In this document: positions 1 to 6,365 of the stretch, piece by piece
Layout of the letters: each line of letters begins with the position of its first letter
How positions within the stretch are numbered: the stretch's first letter is position 1
Source of the DNA: an uncultured Halomicronema sp.
Lineage (GTDB): Bacteria > Cyanobacteriota > Cyanobacteriia > Phormidesmidales > Phormidesmidaceae
DNA length: 7,227 bases
Direction: 5' to 3'
Assembly (NCBI GenBank): GCA_937897665.1
Contig: CALCPB010000485.1
Span: 1-7,227, forward strand
The notes under the pieces: model-generated
Seen by the model: the letters and a program-made list of their open reading frames with translations, nothing else
Told to the model about the DNA's origin: nothing
Database searches by the model: none
Made by a program: the position numbers and the translations under genes

Positions 1-61
1 CTGCCAACCACGATCGCCAGGCTGCTTTGTCTGTCGCGCGATAGGTCGTCGAAATCTGCAT
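1..61 (-). CDS. N-terminal fragment, probable YdeI/OmpD-associated family protein
   Basis: A minus-strand reading frame begins at the ATG at 61-59 and stays open to the window edge, giving 20 residues. It contains an Asp-Lys-Ala-Ala-Trp-Arg-Ser-Trp-Leu-Ala segment. That pattern (D-x-x-x-W-R-x-W-L) is what I recall at the start of YdeI/OmpD-associated (COG4430-like) proteins, where a short N-terminus precedes a conserved W-R-x-W-L helix. The frame is also open further upstream to an ATG at 157-155, but a perfect TATAAT on the minus strand at 137-132 would start transcription downstream of that ATG, which favours the start at 61. No good ribosome binding site precedes either ATG. Only 20 residues are visible, so the family call is tentative and no function is assigned. 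Confidence 0.42.
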   Translation of the reverse strand, partial: MQISTTYRATDKAAWRSWLA

Positions 62-131
62 AGTTGCTGCTCGCCAAGTCGATAGCGCTGCCGCTCTAAA
101 CTCAGCCGGTCTAATCGCAATATTGCTCGTA

Positions 132-137
132 ATTATA
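132..137 (-). promoter_or_regulatory. Candidate -10 element for the leftward partial gene
   Basis: The minus strand reads TATAAT, a perfect sigma-70-type -10 hexamer, about 70 bases before the ATG at 61. I see no matching -35 hexamer at 16-18 bases, and no TG extension. The plus strand offers TATATT at 134-139 over the same bases, which could serve the rightward PhzF gene, so this AT-rich patch in a GC-rich background may be a shared divergent promoter. This rests on motif matching only. Confidence 0.35.
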
Positions 138-239
138 TTCGGTGCAGTCAATCGCATCGTGACCAAGCAACCTCAAAAATAATCACCTCCCTGCGCCCCA
201 AAGCCATTAATATCGACCCAGAGAGCAGCCTGAGGGTTT

Positions 240-1073
240 ATGAACGTTCAAAAGATTGCGGCATTTTCGGACGGGAATACAGGTGGTAACCCCGCTGGGG
301 TGGTGATTGCTGAGCAGCATCCGAGTGAAGCCGAGATGCGCCAAATTGCCGCTGATGTGGGCTTTTCGGAAACGGCCTTTGCGGCCCCCCTGCAAGACGC
401 CTTTCGCGTCCGCTACTTTTCACCCGAGTCAGAAGTGCCCTTTTGCGGCCATGCGACGATCGCCCTGGGGGCGGCACTGGCGATGAGTGAAGGCGATGGC
501 ACCTTTAAGCTCGTGCTCAATGAAGCCGAAATCACCGTCGAAGGTCGTCAGCAAGAAGGACAAATTTCTGCCGCGCTGCAGTCGCCGCCAACCCACAGCG
601 CCGCCGCGCCGCCAGAGCTAGTCGCAGCGGTACTCGCTTTGTTTGGTTACACCGTCGATGACCTCGACCCCAATTTGCCCCCGGCCTGTGCCAACGGTGG
701 CGCCGACCATTTGATCGTGGGGCTCAACACCCGCGCGGCGTTGACGGCCATGCAGTATGACCTGGCCGCCGGTCGCGACCTGATGAATCGTGAGGCTCTG
801 GTCACCATCATGTTTGCCTACGCCGAGACGCCGCAGCGGTTTCACACGCGCAACCCCTTTGCCTCCGGCGGCGTCTACGAAGATCCGGCAACGGGTGCAG
901 CCACTGCAGCGTTGGGCGGCTACCTGCGCGATCTTGGCTGGCCCCATGGTGGCGTGATTGACATCGTCCAGGGCGAAGATATGGGCATGCGATCGCTGCT
1001 CCGAGCGGAGATCTCTGCCGTTCCCAATAGTTCCATCCGCATTTCTGGCACCGCTAGAGTCATGCAGACTTAG
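240..1073 (+). CDS. PhzF-family isomerase-like protein
   Basis: The 277-residue product fits the usual 260-300 residues of the PhzF family, whose members have a two-lobed diaminopimelate-epimerase fold. PhzF itself isomerises trans-2,3-dihydro-3-hydroxyanthranilate in phenazine synthesis, but most bacterial homologues have no known substrate and no phenazine genes are nearby. The family N-terminus is present, with Gly-Gly-Asn-Pro-Ala-Gly at residues 15-20. The Gly-Phe-Ser-Glu-Thr-Ala-Phe motif carries Glu44, equivalent to the catalytic acid of PhzF. Phe-Cys-Gly-His-Ala-Thr (68-73) and Asp-Pro-Ala-Thr-Gly (215-219) are the two half-site signatures. The product is probably a soluble cytoplasmic homodimer. 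The ATG is preceded by GAGGG at 232-236, close but usable as a ribosome binding site. The gene converges on the WD40 gene with 63 bases between stops. The family is sure; the reaction is unknown. Confidence 0.93.
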   Translation: MNVQKIAAFSDGNTGGNPAGVVIAEQHPSEAEMRQIAADVGFSETAFAAPLQDAFRVRYFSPESEVPFCGHATIALGAALAMSEGDGTFKLVLNEAEITVEGRQQEGQISAALQSPPTHSAAAPPELVAAVLALFGYTVDDLDPNLPPACANGGADHLIVGLNTRAALTAMQYDLAAGRDLMNREALVTIMFAYAETPQRFHTRNPFASGGVYEDPATGAATAALGGYLRDLGWPHGGVIDIVQGEDMGMRSLLRAEISAVPNSSIRISGTARVMQT

Positions 1074-1136
1074 CCAGCTTGATGGGCTCCGCCGTGCAGC
1101 CACAGCGATCGCCGCGCGATGCCGGTCGCGGGCCGA

Positions 1137-2156
1137 TTAACGCGTCCAAACCTTGATTTCACCATTCCAGCCACTGCTGACCAATGTGCGACTGTCGGGG
1201 GCAAACGCTACAGACCAAACCCAGCCTTCGTGTCCTCTCAGTAAGCCGACCAAACGCCCGGTATCGACGTGCCACAGGCGCACTGTTTTGTCACTGCTGG
1301 CCGTGGCGAGCAATTGGCCATCAGGGCTAAAGGTGACACAGTTCACTGCGGCGCTATGGGCCTGAAACTGAGTGATTTGCCGCCCGCTGTTGAGTTTCCA
1401 AAAGCGGACGGTACAATCAGCGCTGCCAGTCGCTAAGAGCCAATTGTTGGGACTGATGGCCACCGAGTGAACTGCGGCTGCGTGCCCGGCTAATACGTGA
1501 TTGGTGCCGCGCCCCTGTAGGCGATGAATGCGCACTTGGTGGTCTTGTCCCCCACTGGCGAGGGTGCTGCCATCGGGGCTCACAGCCAGGGAACGCACCC
1601 AATGCTGATGGCCGGTGAGGGTTTTGACGGCACTGGCTGGCTGATCTGGGGAGATGCGCCAAACTTGAATGGTCTGGTCTTGGCTGCCGCTGAACAGGTA
1701 TTGCCCATCGGGGCTAAACGTCAAAGCGCGCACGCCGCTCTGGTGGCCCTGTAACACTTCGATGCGCGATCGCCGTCGCACATCCCAAAGGCCAATCGTG
1801 TTGTCGTTAGAGGCGCTGGCGAGCAGGTGCCCCTGGGGGCTAAAGGCCACGCAGCGCACCCAAGCCGCATGGCCCTCTAAATAAAAGGGGCGATCGCCGT
1901 GCGGCTGCCGCCACAGTGCCACCTTTTTATCACCACTGCCGCTCGCGATGTAGCGTCCATCAGGGCTGAACGCCACCGTACGGACCCAGCTTTGGTGTCC
2001 TCGTAGGGTTTGGGTGCAGCGCCACCCGCCCGTAACTGGGGGGGGCGAGTGCCTCTGTGGCAGCGCTGATGGAGCGGGGGATGCAAATGGGGTTGGCGAA
2101 ACCACAGAAGGGTTGGGAAGCGTCGGGCTCGGCTTCGTTCTGTGAGACATCAACAT
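1137..2156 (-). CDS. WD40 repeat protein, single seven-blade beta-propeller
   Basis: The 339-residue product is almost entirely WD40 repeats. Seven units can be counted, beginning near residues 49, 91, 133, 178, 220, 262 and 304. Each has a Gly-His (or Ala-His) pair, a Val-x-x-Val-x-Phe-Ser-Pro-Asp-Gly core, a Ser-x-Asp turn and a closing Leu-Trp or Val-Trp. Seven is the number for one closed propeller, so the protein looks complete. Blade 4 closes with Ile-His instead of Trp, and blade 7 has Trp-Asn-Gly where Ser-x-Asp is usual. Residues 8-43 are a Pro/Ser-rich, probably disordered leader without an obvious signal peptide. Such proteins are protein-interaction scaffolds; no enzymatic or kinase domain is fused. 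There is no clear ribosome binding site, and the ATG two codons later (2150) is an equally possible start. Partners are unknown. Confidence 0.95.
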   Translation of the reverse strand: MLMSHRTKPSPTLPNPSVVSPTPFASPAPSALPQRHSPPPVTGGWRCTQTLRGHQSWVRTVAFSPDGRYIASGSGDKKVALWRQPHGDRPFYLEGHAAWVRCVAFSPQGHLLASASNDNTIGLWDVRRRSRIEVLQGHQSGVRALTFSPDGQYLFSGSQDQTIQVWRISPDQPASAVKTLTGHQHWVRSLAVSPDGSTLASGGQDHQVRIHRLQGRGTNHVLAGHAAAVHSVAISPNNWLLATGSADCTVRFWKLNSGRQITQFQAHSAAVNCVTFSPDGQLLATASSDKTVRLWHVDTGRLVGLLRGHEGWVWSVAFAPDSRTLVSSGWNGEIKVWTR

Positions 2157-2386
2157 GGCTTGGGGAGTCTATTCGGGACAGCAACAGTTCAGAATGGGCA
2201 CCCTGTAAACGTTTGGCCTTCCGAATTAACGGGTCGGAAGCAGCCTGTCGTCAGGAAGAAACTACATCCCCTAAAGCGGTGATCCCGTAAACTCGTCGAT
2301 GACGTTGGTCGGTATGTTCAATGCTCTGCATAGAGCCAGCCAGGCTTTTGCTCAGTCACTTCAGATTGACGTAATGGCGGTCAGTA
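2157..2386 (-). other. Spacer between XRE and WD40 genes with two adjacent hairpins
   Basis: This 230-base spacer has no convincing gene. On the minus strand, the sense of both flanking genes, it can form CCTG-ACGA-CAGG (2255-2244). Three bases later it can form CTTCCGA (2240-2234) paired with TCGGAAG (2224-2218) around a nine-base loop. These lie about 60-100 bases before the WD40 start, so they would be in its 5' leader if transcription begins upstream. Nearer the XRE gene is a small hairpin, GCTCT-ATGC-AGAGC (2336-2323), with no T-run, so it is at best a weak terminator. No clear promoter was found. Confidence 0.4.
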
Positions 2387-2623
2387 TCAGCTCTCATTCA
2401 GCACTGGAATTAGGTATAGGGCGATAAAGGCTTTGGCCGCATTGGGGTCTAATTGATTGAGCGATCGCACAATTTCGACGATGGTTTCACCGGTTGGATC
2501 TGTGCGCTCGTGCACCCAGCGATAAACGACCGTCCGCTCCATGCCGAGGGTGACGGCAAGTTTGTTTTGACTGATGGCGTAGGTTTCGAGAGTTTCTTTC
2601 AGGGCGCGTCCGGCTCTACCCAT
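2387..2623 (-). CDS. Small XRE-type helix-turn-helix protein
   Basis: The 78-residue product is essentially one Cro/C1-type DNA-binding domain. Residues 1-15 form a first helix rich in Lys/Arg and Leu. Ile-Ser-Gln-Asn-Lys-Leu-Ala (17-23) is the canonical second helix. Glu-Arg-Thr-Val-Val-Tyr-Arg-Trp-Val (29-37) is the recognition helix, and Asp-Pro-Thr-Gly-Glu-Thr-Ile (42-48) is the usual following turn and helix. The C-terminal Ala-Phe-Ile-Ala-Leu-Tyr-Leu segment resembles small cyanobacterial XRE proteins I recall. There is no ligand or protease domain, so it would act as a small DNA-binding regulator; its targets are unknown. The ATG lacks a ribosome binding site, but the Met-Gly-Arg-Ala-Gly start suits the family. 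An in-frame TGA lies just upstream at 2635-2633. Confidence 0.86.
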   Translation of the reverse strand: MGRAGRALKETLETYAISQNKLAVTLGMERTVVYRWVHERTDPTGETIVEIVRSLNQLDPNAAKAFIALYLIPVLNES

Positions 2624-2801
2624 GCGGCTTGATCACTGTTGTAAGGCTTCTGGAGAATAGCGGACTAACGACATGGCGAGAAGCGGGAGCGTGACTGATT
2701 GCCAAGAACTACTGAAGAGCGGCGCTCAGCCTCGCTCCCCCTCTCTACGTCCTGCTTGCCTACCTACCGAGTCTTCTAACAGGGCTTTTTTTGCCGATCC
2801 C
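2624..2801. other. Spacer between 2TM and XRE genes
   Basis: The 178 bases hold no convincing gene. CTG-aa-GAGC (2712-2720) can pair with GCTCAG (2724-2729) across a three-base loop. A run of seven T on the plus strand (about 2787-2793) follows GGGC but has no proper stem in front, and it faces the wrong way for the minus-strand 2TM gene. A 13-residue minus-strand reading frame (2674-2633) ends nine bases before the XRE start. Confidence 0.3.
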
Positions 2802-3308
2802 CTAGGTCCCCAAGACCCAATCCATAAAGCGACTAAATGAGCGCTTGATCTGCTCTCGCCGCCGCCACTTCTCAAACCCCTGACGATATTGTTGGGTGCC
2901 CGAGCGATAGGTTTGCCAGGCTTGCAAACTCAAGCCAGCGCCCCAAAACAAACAAATATACAGTGCCCAAGAGAGCGTGCCTGCCGTCAGCCAATTAAAG
3001 GTGAACAACACCACGTTAATGATGACAAACCGCACCAAATGACTTTGCAGCCGCTGCTTTTTGAACTGATCGAAGGCGGCAAGCTCAGCACTTTCACGGC
3101 GTTGCAGCGCCCACTGCTGTTCGGCTTCGGCAAGGGTCGTCGCGGCAATGCCCAATTCTTCAGCAATTTCAAACAGTTGCATGCGGGTCAGCTCGCCGTC
3201 TTCGGTGTGGCGAGCGATCGCAATTTGCAAGATGGCCTGGGCCTCTTCTGCTTGGTAAATGGCGGGGTCGTTTTGACTGGGGGGCATTGTCGTAGTCGAG
3301 TCAGTCAT
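2802..3308 (-). CDS. 2TM-domain membrane protein
   Basis: The product is 168 residues from the ATG at 3308. Its N-terminal half is soluble and helical: a segment with Ile-Tyr-Gln-Ala-Glu-Glu-Ala-Gln-Ala-Ile-Leu followed by Gly-Glu-Leu-Thr-Arg-x-Gln-Leu and Glu-Ile-Ala-Glu-Glu-Leu-Gly-Ile, which looks like a small helical domain. A charged stretch leads into two closely spaced membrane segments at about residues 92-109 and 112-132, with His-Leu-Val-Arg-Phe before the first and Phe-Trp-Gly-Ala-Gly-Leu in the second. This arrangement matches the 2TM domain family. The C-terminus is basic and probably cytoplasmic. An in-frame TTG at 3326 would add six residues and has a GGA nearby. I prefer the ATG because a possible -10 at 3349-3344 then gives a normal leader. 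The molecular role is unknown. Confidence 0.85.
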   Translation of the reverse strand: MTDSTTTMPPSQNDPAIYQAEEAQAILQIAIARHTEDGELTRMQLFEIAEELGIAATTLAEAEQQWALQRRESAELAAFDQFKKQRLQSHLVRFVIINVVLFTFNWLTAGTLSWALYICLFWGAGLSLQAWQTYRSGTQQYRQGFEKWRRREQIKRSFSRFMDWVLGT

Positions 3309-3681
3309 GCCGGTGAACGTTGCCAAGTTCCGTTGATACCTCTGTTATAGATAATTTTGATCAAAATAGGGGCTAAATTCGACCAATTCTTTCAACCTGG
3401 AGAGACCAGGGGGCGATTTTTTCTCTGGAACGAGGAGGGGCAGAGACTGCGAAAGATTCACGATATGCTGAGCACTGCTGCACCGCTCCCCAATGCCTGA
3501 GAAGACCACCGTTCACAGTTTGTCAGAACTGAGAGGAGGTTGGGAGCTCGCTCTGAGGACAGGGCTCATCAGCGGCGACTTGTGCCAGCTTGGATCGCGG
3601 CGGGCTGGGCCGCCAGGAAACTGGGGGACGCAGGGACCGTTAGGGGCCGTTGACTTGCGCTAAATGTATTTAGGTTGATGC
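3309..3681. other. 373-base divergent spacer between the 2TM and amidase genes
   Basis: This spacer contains the start regions of two divergent genes and no convincing gene of its own. From the left it holds a possible minus-strand promoter with a palindrome (3344-3367), a short hairpin CCTGG-AGAGA-CCAGG (3396-3410) followed by a six-T run at 3416-3421, and a GC-rich hairpin GGCGG-GCTGGG-CCGCC (3599-3614). Just before the amidase start it holds TTGACT (3650-3655) and an AT-rich inverted repeat TAAATGTATTTA (3661-3672). A 56-codon plus-strand frame (3493-3663) is open, but its codon use is unlike its neighbours. Confidence 0.4.
3344..3367 (-). promoter_or_regulatory. Candidate promoter with a 14-bp palindrome upstream of the 2TM gene
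   Basis: On the minus strand, TATAAC at 3349-3344 matches five of six bases of a -10 element about 36 bases before the ATG at 3308. Immediately upstream is the perfect palindrome ATTTTGATCAAAAT (3354-3367), which would fall in the spacer between -10 and -35, a usual place for a repressor operator. No good -35 hexamer is present, so the promoter might need an activator. The palindrome is directly seen; the promoter role is inferred. Confidence 0.35.
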
Positions 3682-5100
3682 ATGAACAGGACGGATCTCG
3701 CGTTTACTCCAGCTCTTGAACAGGCTCAACTGATTCGCAATAAAGTGGTCTCCCCCCTAGAGCTCACCGAGCTGTATCTAGCCCGCATCAGCCGGTTTAA
3801 CCCCACCTTGGGCAGCTACTTTACGGTCATGGCCGAGGCGGCGATCGCCGATGCCCGCAATAAAACTGAACAGCTGACAACCATCCCGACGGATGACCTG
3901 CCGCCTTTTTTTGGGGTGCCGCGCTCGGTCAAAGATCTGAATCCGATTGCGGGCGTGCCTTGCTCCTATGGCATCGCGGCGGCTCGCAACCGCATCGCCA
4001 CGCGCGACGACGGCATGATAGCGGGCTTGCGAGACGCCGGGTTTGTGGTTTTGGGCAAAACCGCCACCTCTCAACTGGGGTCGTTTCCCTATACGGAGCC
4101 GCCGGGCTTCTTGCCCGCGCGCAATCCCTGGCATTTGGGCCATACGCCAGGGGGCTCTAGTGGCGGTGGCGCGGCGGCACTGGCGGCGGGCTTGTGCGCG
4201 ATCTCCCAGGGGTCTGACGGCGGCGGCTCACTGCGCGGCCCGGCCTTTTGTTGTGGGCTGGTGGGCCTCAAACCCTCGCGGGGCCGCGTCAGTTTTGCGC
4301 CCGTGGGCGAACGGTTAGAAGGGCTGGCCAGCAATGGGCCGCTGGGGCGCACGGTCGCTGACACCGCCGCGCTGTTAGATGTGATGTCGGGCTATGTGAC
4401 GGGCGACCCCTACTGGTTGCCACCGCCCGAAACCTCTTTTTTCGCCGTGACGCAGACCGATCCCAAACCGCTCAAAATTGGCCTGCTGACAGCAGTAGAG
4501 CCCATTGGCGAAGCCACCGCAGACTGCAAACAGCCGGTGCTTGACACGGCCCACCGACTCGCCGCCCTCGGCCACTGCGTTGAACCGGTGTCACCACCCG
4601 ATTTGAGCGAGCTGATCGAGCCGTTCACCGTGGCCTGGCAGTGCATTGTGGCCGAGGCCAATATCCCCTTCTTTGTTTTAGAAAAGATGAATCGCTGGCT
4701 GCTGCTGCGAGCCTGGCGCATTCGCAGTGGCCAGTATCTGCGGGCCATAACTCAGCTACAGGTGGCCTCGCGGCAGATTGTGCAGCAGTTTCAGGACTAC
4801 GACATCGTGCTGCTGCCGGTGTATCTGCACGCCGCGATTCGCATTGGCGAGTGGCAGTCGCTGCGCTGCGAACAAATTTTGGCCAACATTATTAACTGGA
4901 TTGCGCCCTGCCCCCCCTTCAATGCCAGCGGTCAACCGGCGATCGCCCTGCCGACAGGGTTTACCGCAGCGGGACTGCCCGTCGGCGTGCAGCTGGTGGG
5001 TCGGCCCGGTGCTGACGACACGGTATTGGCCCTGGCGGCTCAGCTAGAGCGAGCCAACCCGCAATATCACCATCGTCCGCCGCTGTTCGGGACCGATTAA
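3682..5100 (+). CDS. Amidase-signature family hydrolase
   Basis: The 472-residue product has the complete Ser-cisSer-Lys triad of the amidase-signature family: Lys84 in Ser-Val-Lys-Asp, Ser159 in Pro-Gly-Gly-Ser-Ser-Gly-Gly, and nucleophile Ser183 in Gly-Ser-Asp-Gly-Gly-Gly-Ser-Leu-Arg-Gly-Pro-Ala. The spacings of 75 and 24 residues equal those in GatA. These enzymes cleave carboxamide bonds through an acyl-enzyme. The Gly-Ser-Asp-Gly-Gly-Gly variant and the following Cys-Cys-Gly-Leu-Val-Gly-Leu-Lys-Pro-Ser-Arg-Gly-Arg resemble 6-aminohexanoate cyclic-dimer hydrolase (NylA)-like amidases more than GatA, which usually has Gly-Ser-Asp-Thr-Gly-Gly. The substrate cannot be read from the sequence. 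There is no signal peptide, so it is cytoplasmic. AGG at 3672-3674 is a reasonable ribosome binding site for the ATG. No gatB or gatC lies beside it. Confidence 0.95.
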   Translation: MNRTDLAFTPALEQAQLIRNKVVSPLELTELYLARISRFNPTLGSYFTVMAEAAIADARNKTEQLTTIPTDDLPPFFGVPRSVKDLNPIAGVPCSYGIAAARNRIATRDDGMIAGLRDAGFVVLGKTATSQLGSFPYTEPPGFLPARNPWHLGHTPGGSSGGGAAALAAGLCAISQGSDGGGSLRGPAFCCGLVGLKPSRGRVSFAPVGERLEGLASNGPLGRTVADTAALLDVMSGYVTGDPYWLPPPETSFFAVTQTDPKPLKIGLLTAVEPIGEATADCKQPVLDTAHRLAALGHCVEPVSPPDLSELIEPFTVAWQCIVAEANIPFFVLEKMNRWLLLRAWRIRSGQYLRAITQLQVASRQIVQQFQDYDIVLLPVYLHAAIRIGEWQSLRCEQILANIINWIAPCPPFNASGQPAIALPTGFTAAGLPVGVQLVGRPGADDTVLALAAQLERANPQYHHRPPLFGTD

Positions 5101-5134
5101 CTGGCGTCGCGGGGGACGATTTTCCATCCGCTCC

Positions 5135-5161
5135 GGTCGATGCGGGCAAGCACTCTCGACC
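5135..5161 (+). terminator. Hairpin downstream of the amidase gene, possible terminator
   Basis: GGTCGATGC (5135-5143) pairs with GCA (5150-5152) and TCGACC (5156-5161). This gives a nine-pair stem with a three-base bulge and a GGGCAA loop, 34 bases after the amidase stop. Only a three-T stretch (5166-5168) follows, so it is not a canonical intrinsic terminator, but it could end the transcript or protect its 3' end. Confidence 0.4.
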
Positions 5162-5166
5162 ATGCT

Positions 5167-5227
5167 TTACAGAATGTAATCGCCCTTCAGGTCTGCGTCG
5201 TTTAGGGCGTAGACTGATGACATTCTG
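5167..5227 (+). promoter_or_regulatory. Nested inverted repeats in the hemB upstream region
   Basis: CAGAATGT (5170-5177) is exactly complementary to ACATTCTG (5220-5227). Inside this pair are two competing stems. CGCCCT (5181-5186) can pair with AGGGCG (5204-5209). Alternatively GTCTGCGTC (5191-5199) can pair with GGCGTAGAC (5206-5214) in nine pairs with two G-U, closing a six-base loop. The two inner stems share bases 5206-5209 and cannot coexist. The left arm also overlaps a DNA palindrome TTACA-GAA-TGTAA (5167-5179) that could be a protein-binding site. The element lies 102-162 bases before the hemB ATG. It matches no riboswitch class I know. Confidence 0.45.
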
Positions 5228-5328
5228 CAGCCGCGATCGCGCTCAGGCCCCTGCCCACTCTGGTTGGATGAGCCGCCATCGCTGCGATTGAGCCACCCTA
5301 GTTGCTTGCCCAGTGCATTTGTCGCTCT

Positions 5329-6327
5329 ATGTTTCCGACTCATCGTCCCCGTCGTTTGCGCAGCCATCCTCAACTTCGCCGCATGGTGCGAGAAACCGTT
5401 GTCTCGACCAATGACCTGATCTATCCTCTCTTTGCCGTGCCGGGCGAGAGCATCGCGGCAGAAGTGAAATCGATGCCGGGAGTCTATCAGCTGTCGGTCG
5501 ACAAGATTGTGGAAGAGGCCAAGGAAGTTTATGACTTGGGCATTCCCTCGATTATTTTGTTTGGCATTCCCGACACCAAGGATACCGACGCGACGGGTGC
5601 CTGGCATGACTGTGGCATTGTGCAAAAAGCCACCACGGCGGTGAAAGAGGCTGTGCCCGACCTGATCGTGGTGGTCGATACCTGTCTGTGCGAATATACT
5701 GACCACGGTCACTGCGGTTATTTAGAAACCGGTGATCTGACCGGACGTGTGCTCAACGACCCGACCCTGGAACTGTTGAAGAAAACGGCGGTGTCGCAGG
5801 CGAAAGCAGGCGCTGACATTATTGCGCCTTCGGGCATGATGGATGGCTTTGTGCGAGCCATTCGCGAAGGGCTCGACGCGGCTGATTTTCAAGATATTCC
5901 CATCCTCTCCTACGCGGCGAAGTATGCCTCGGCCTACTACGGTCCCTTCCGCGATGCGGCGGATTCGGCCCCGCAGTTTGGTGATCGCCGCACCTACCAA
6001 ATGGATCCTTCCAACAGTCAAGAAGCCCTGAAGGAAATTGCCCTCGATATGGCCGAAGGGGCGGACATGCTAATGGTGAAGCCCGCCTTGGCCTATATGG
6101 ACATCATCCGTCAGGTTAAAGATGCGACGAATCTGCCGGTGGCGGCCTACAACGTCTCGGGCGAATACTCGATGGTCAAAGCCGCTGCCCTCAACGGCTG
6201 GATCGATGAGCAAAAAGTCGTGCTCGAAACCATGACCAGCTTTAAGCGATCGGGCGCGGATCTCATCCTCACCTATCACGCTAAAGATGTGGCCCGCTGG
6301 TTAGAAAACGTCAACGCCATTTTCTAA
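5329..6327 (+). CDS. hemB: Porphobilinogen synthase (delta-aminolevulinic acid dehydratase)
   Basis: The enzyme condenses two 5-aminolevulinate molecules to porphobilinogen, the first common pyrrole of chlorophyll, heme, bilin and cobalamin synthesis. The 332-residue product shows all key parts. Lys198 in Ala-Ala-Lys-Tyr-Ala-Ser and Lys251 in Met-Val-Lys-Pro-Ala-Leu are the two Schiff-base lysines. Cys119, Cys121 and Cys129 in [13 protein letters not shown] form the zinc-type metal site, unlike the aspartate-rich site of plant enzymes. The start with Arg-Pro-Arg-Arg-Leu-Arg followed by Leu-Arg-Arg-Met-Val-Arg-Glu-Thr closely matches cyanobacterial HemB. I chose the ATG at 5329 over an in-frame TTG at 5302 because Met-Phe-Pro-x-His-Arg-Pro is the family start; no strong ribosome binding site is seen. 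The cytoplasmic enzyme usually forms an octamer. A terminator follows, so the gene probably ends its own transcript. Confidence 0.97.
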   Translation: MFPTHRPRRLRSHPQLRRMVRETVVSTNDLIYPLFAVPGESIAAEVKSMPGVYQLSVDKIVEEAKEVYDLGIPSIILFGIPDTKDTDATGAWHDCGIVQKATTAVKEAVPDLIVVVDTCLCEYTDHGHCGYLETGDLTGRVLNDPTLELLKKTAVSQAKAGADIIAPSGMMDGFVRAIREGLDAADFQDIPILSYAAKYASAYYGPFRDAADSAPQFGDRRTYQMDPSNSQEALKEIALDMAEGADMLMVKPALAYMDIIRQVKDATNLPVAAYNVSGEYSMVKAAALNGWIDEQKVVLETMTSFKRSGADLILTYHAKDVARWLENVNAIF

Positions 6328-6365
6328 CCGTGTCTGCTGGCTAGAATGGCAGCTATCGGTTGAAC

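Noticed and set aside
181..191. AATCACCTCCC on the plus strand as a possible 3' end of a 16S rRNA
   Set aside because: Only the anti-Shine-Dalgarno-like core matches; no 16S sequence precedes it. It is better read as a minus-strand ribosome binding site or chance.
618..1103. A 161-codon minus-strand frame over the PhzF gene
   Set aside because: It is antisense to a clear PhzF gene, and its composition (many Arg, Gly, Ala, Val) is that of a shadow frame.
2218..2255. A guanidine-II (mini-ykkC) riboswitch
   Set aside because: Only one of the two hairpins has an ACGR loop, the second loop is nine bases, and the downstream gene is a WD40 protein, not a guanidine transporter or carboxylase.
2057..2290. 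A 77-codon plus-strand frame over the WD40 start and spacer
   Set aside because: It overlaps the WD40 N-terminus antisense and shows no motif or ribosome binding site.
3396..3421. A plus-strand terminator formed by CCTGG-AGAGA-CCAGG and a six-T run
   Set aside because: The stem has only five pairs, five bases separate it from the T-run, and no plus-strand gene ends upstream.
5302..5328. An in-frame TTG that would extend HemB by nine residues
   Set aside because: The ATG at 5329 gives the Met-Phe-Pro-x-His-Arg-Pro start typical of cyanobacterial HemB, and the added residues do not resemble the family.
5167..5712. A 181-codon minus-strand frame over the hemB leader and 5' end
   Set aside because: It lies opposite the strongly conserved hemB coding sequence, shows no motif and is Gly/His/Arg-rich, as expected of an antisense frame in GC-rich DNA.
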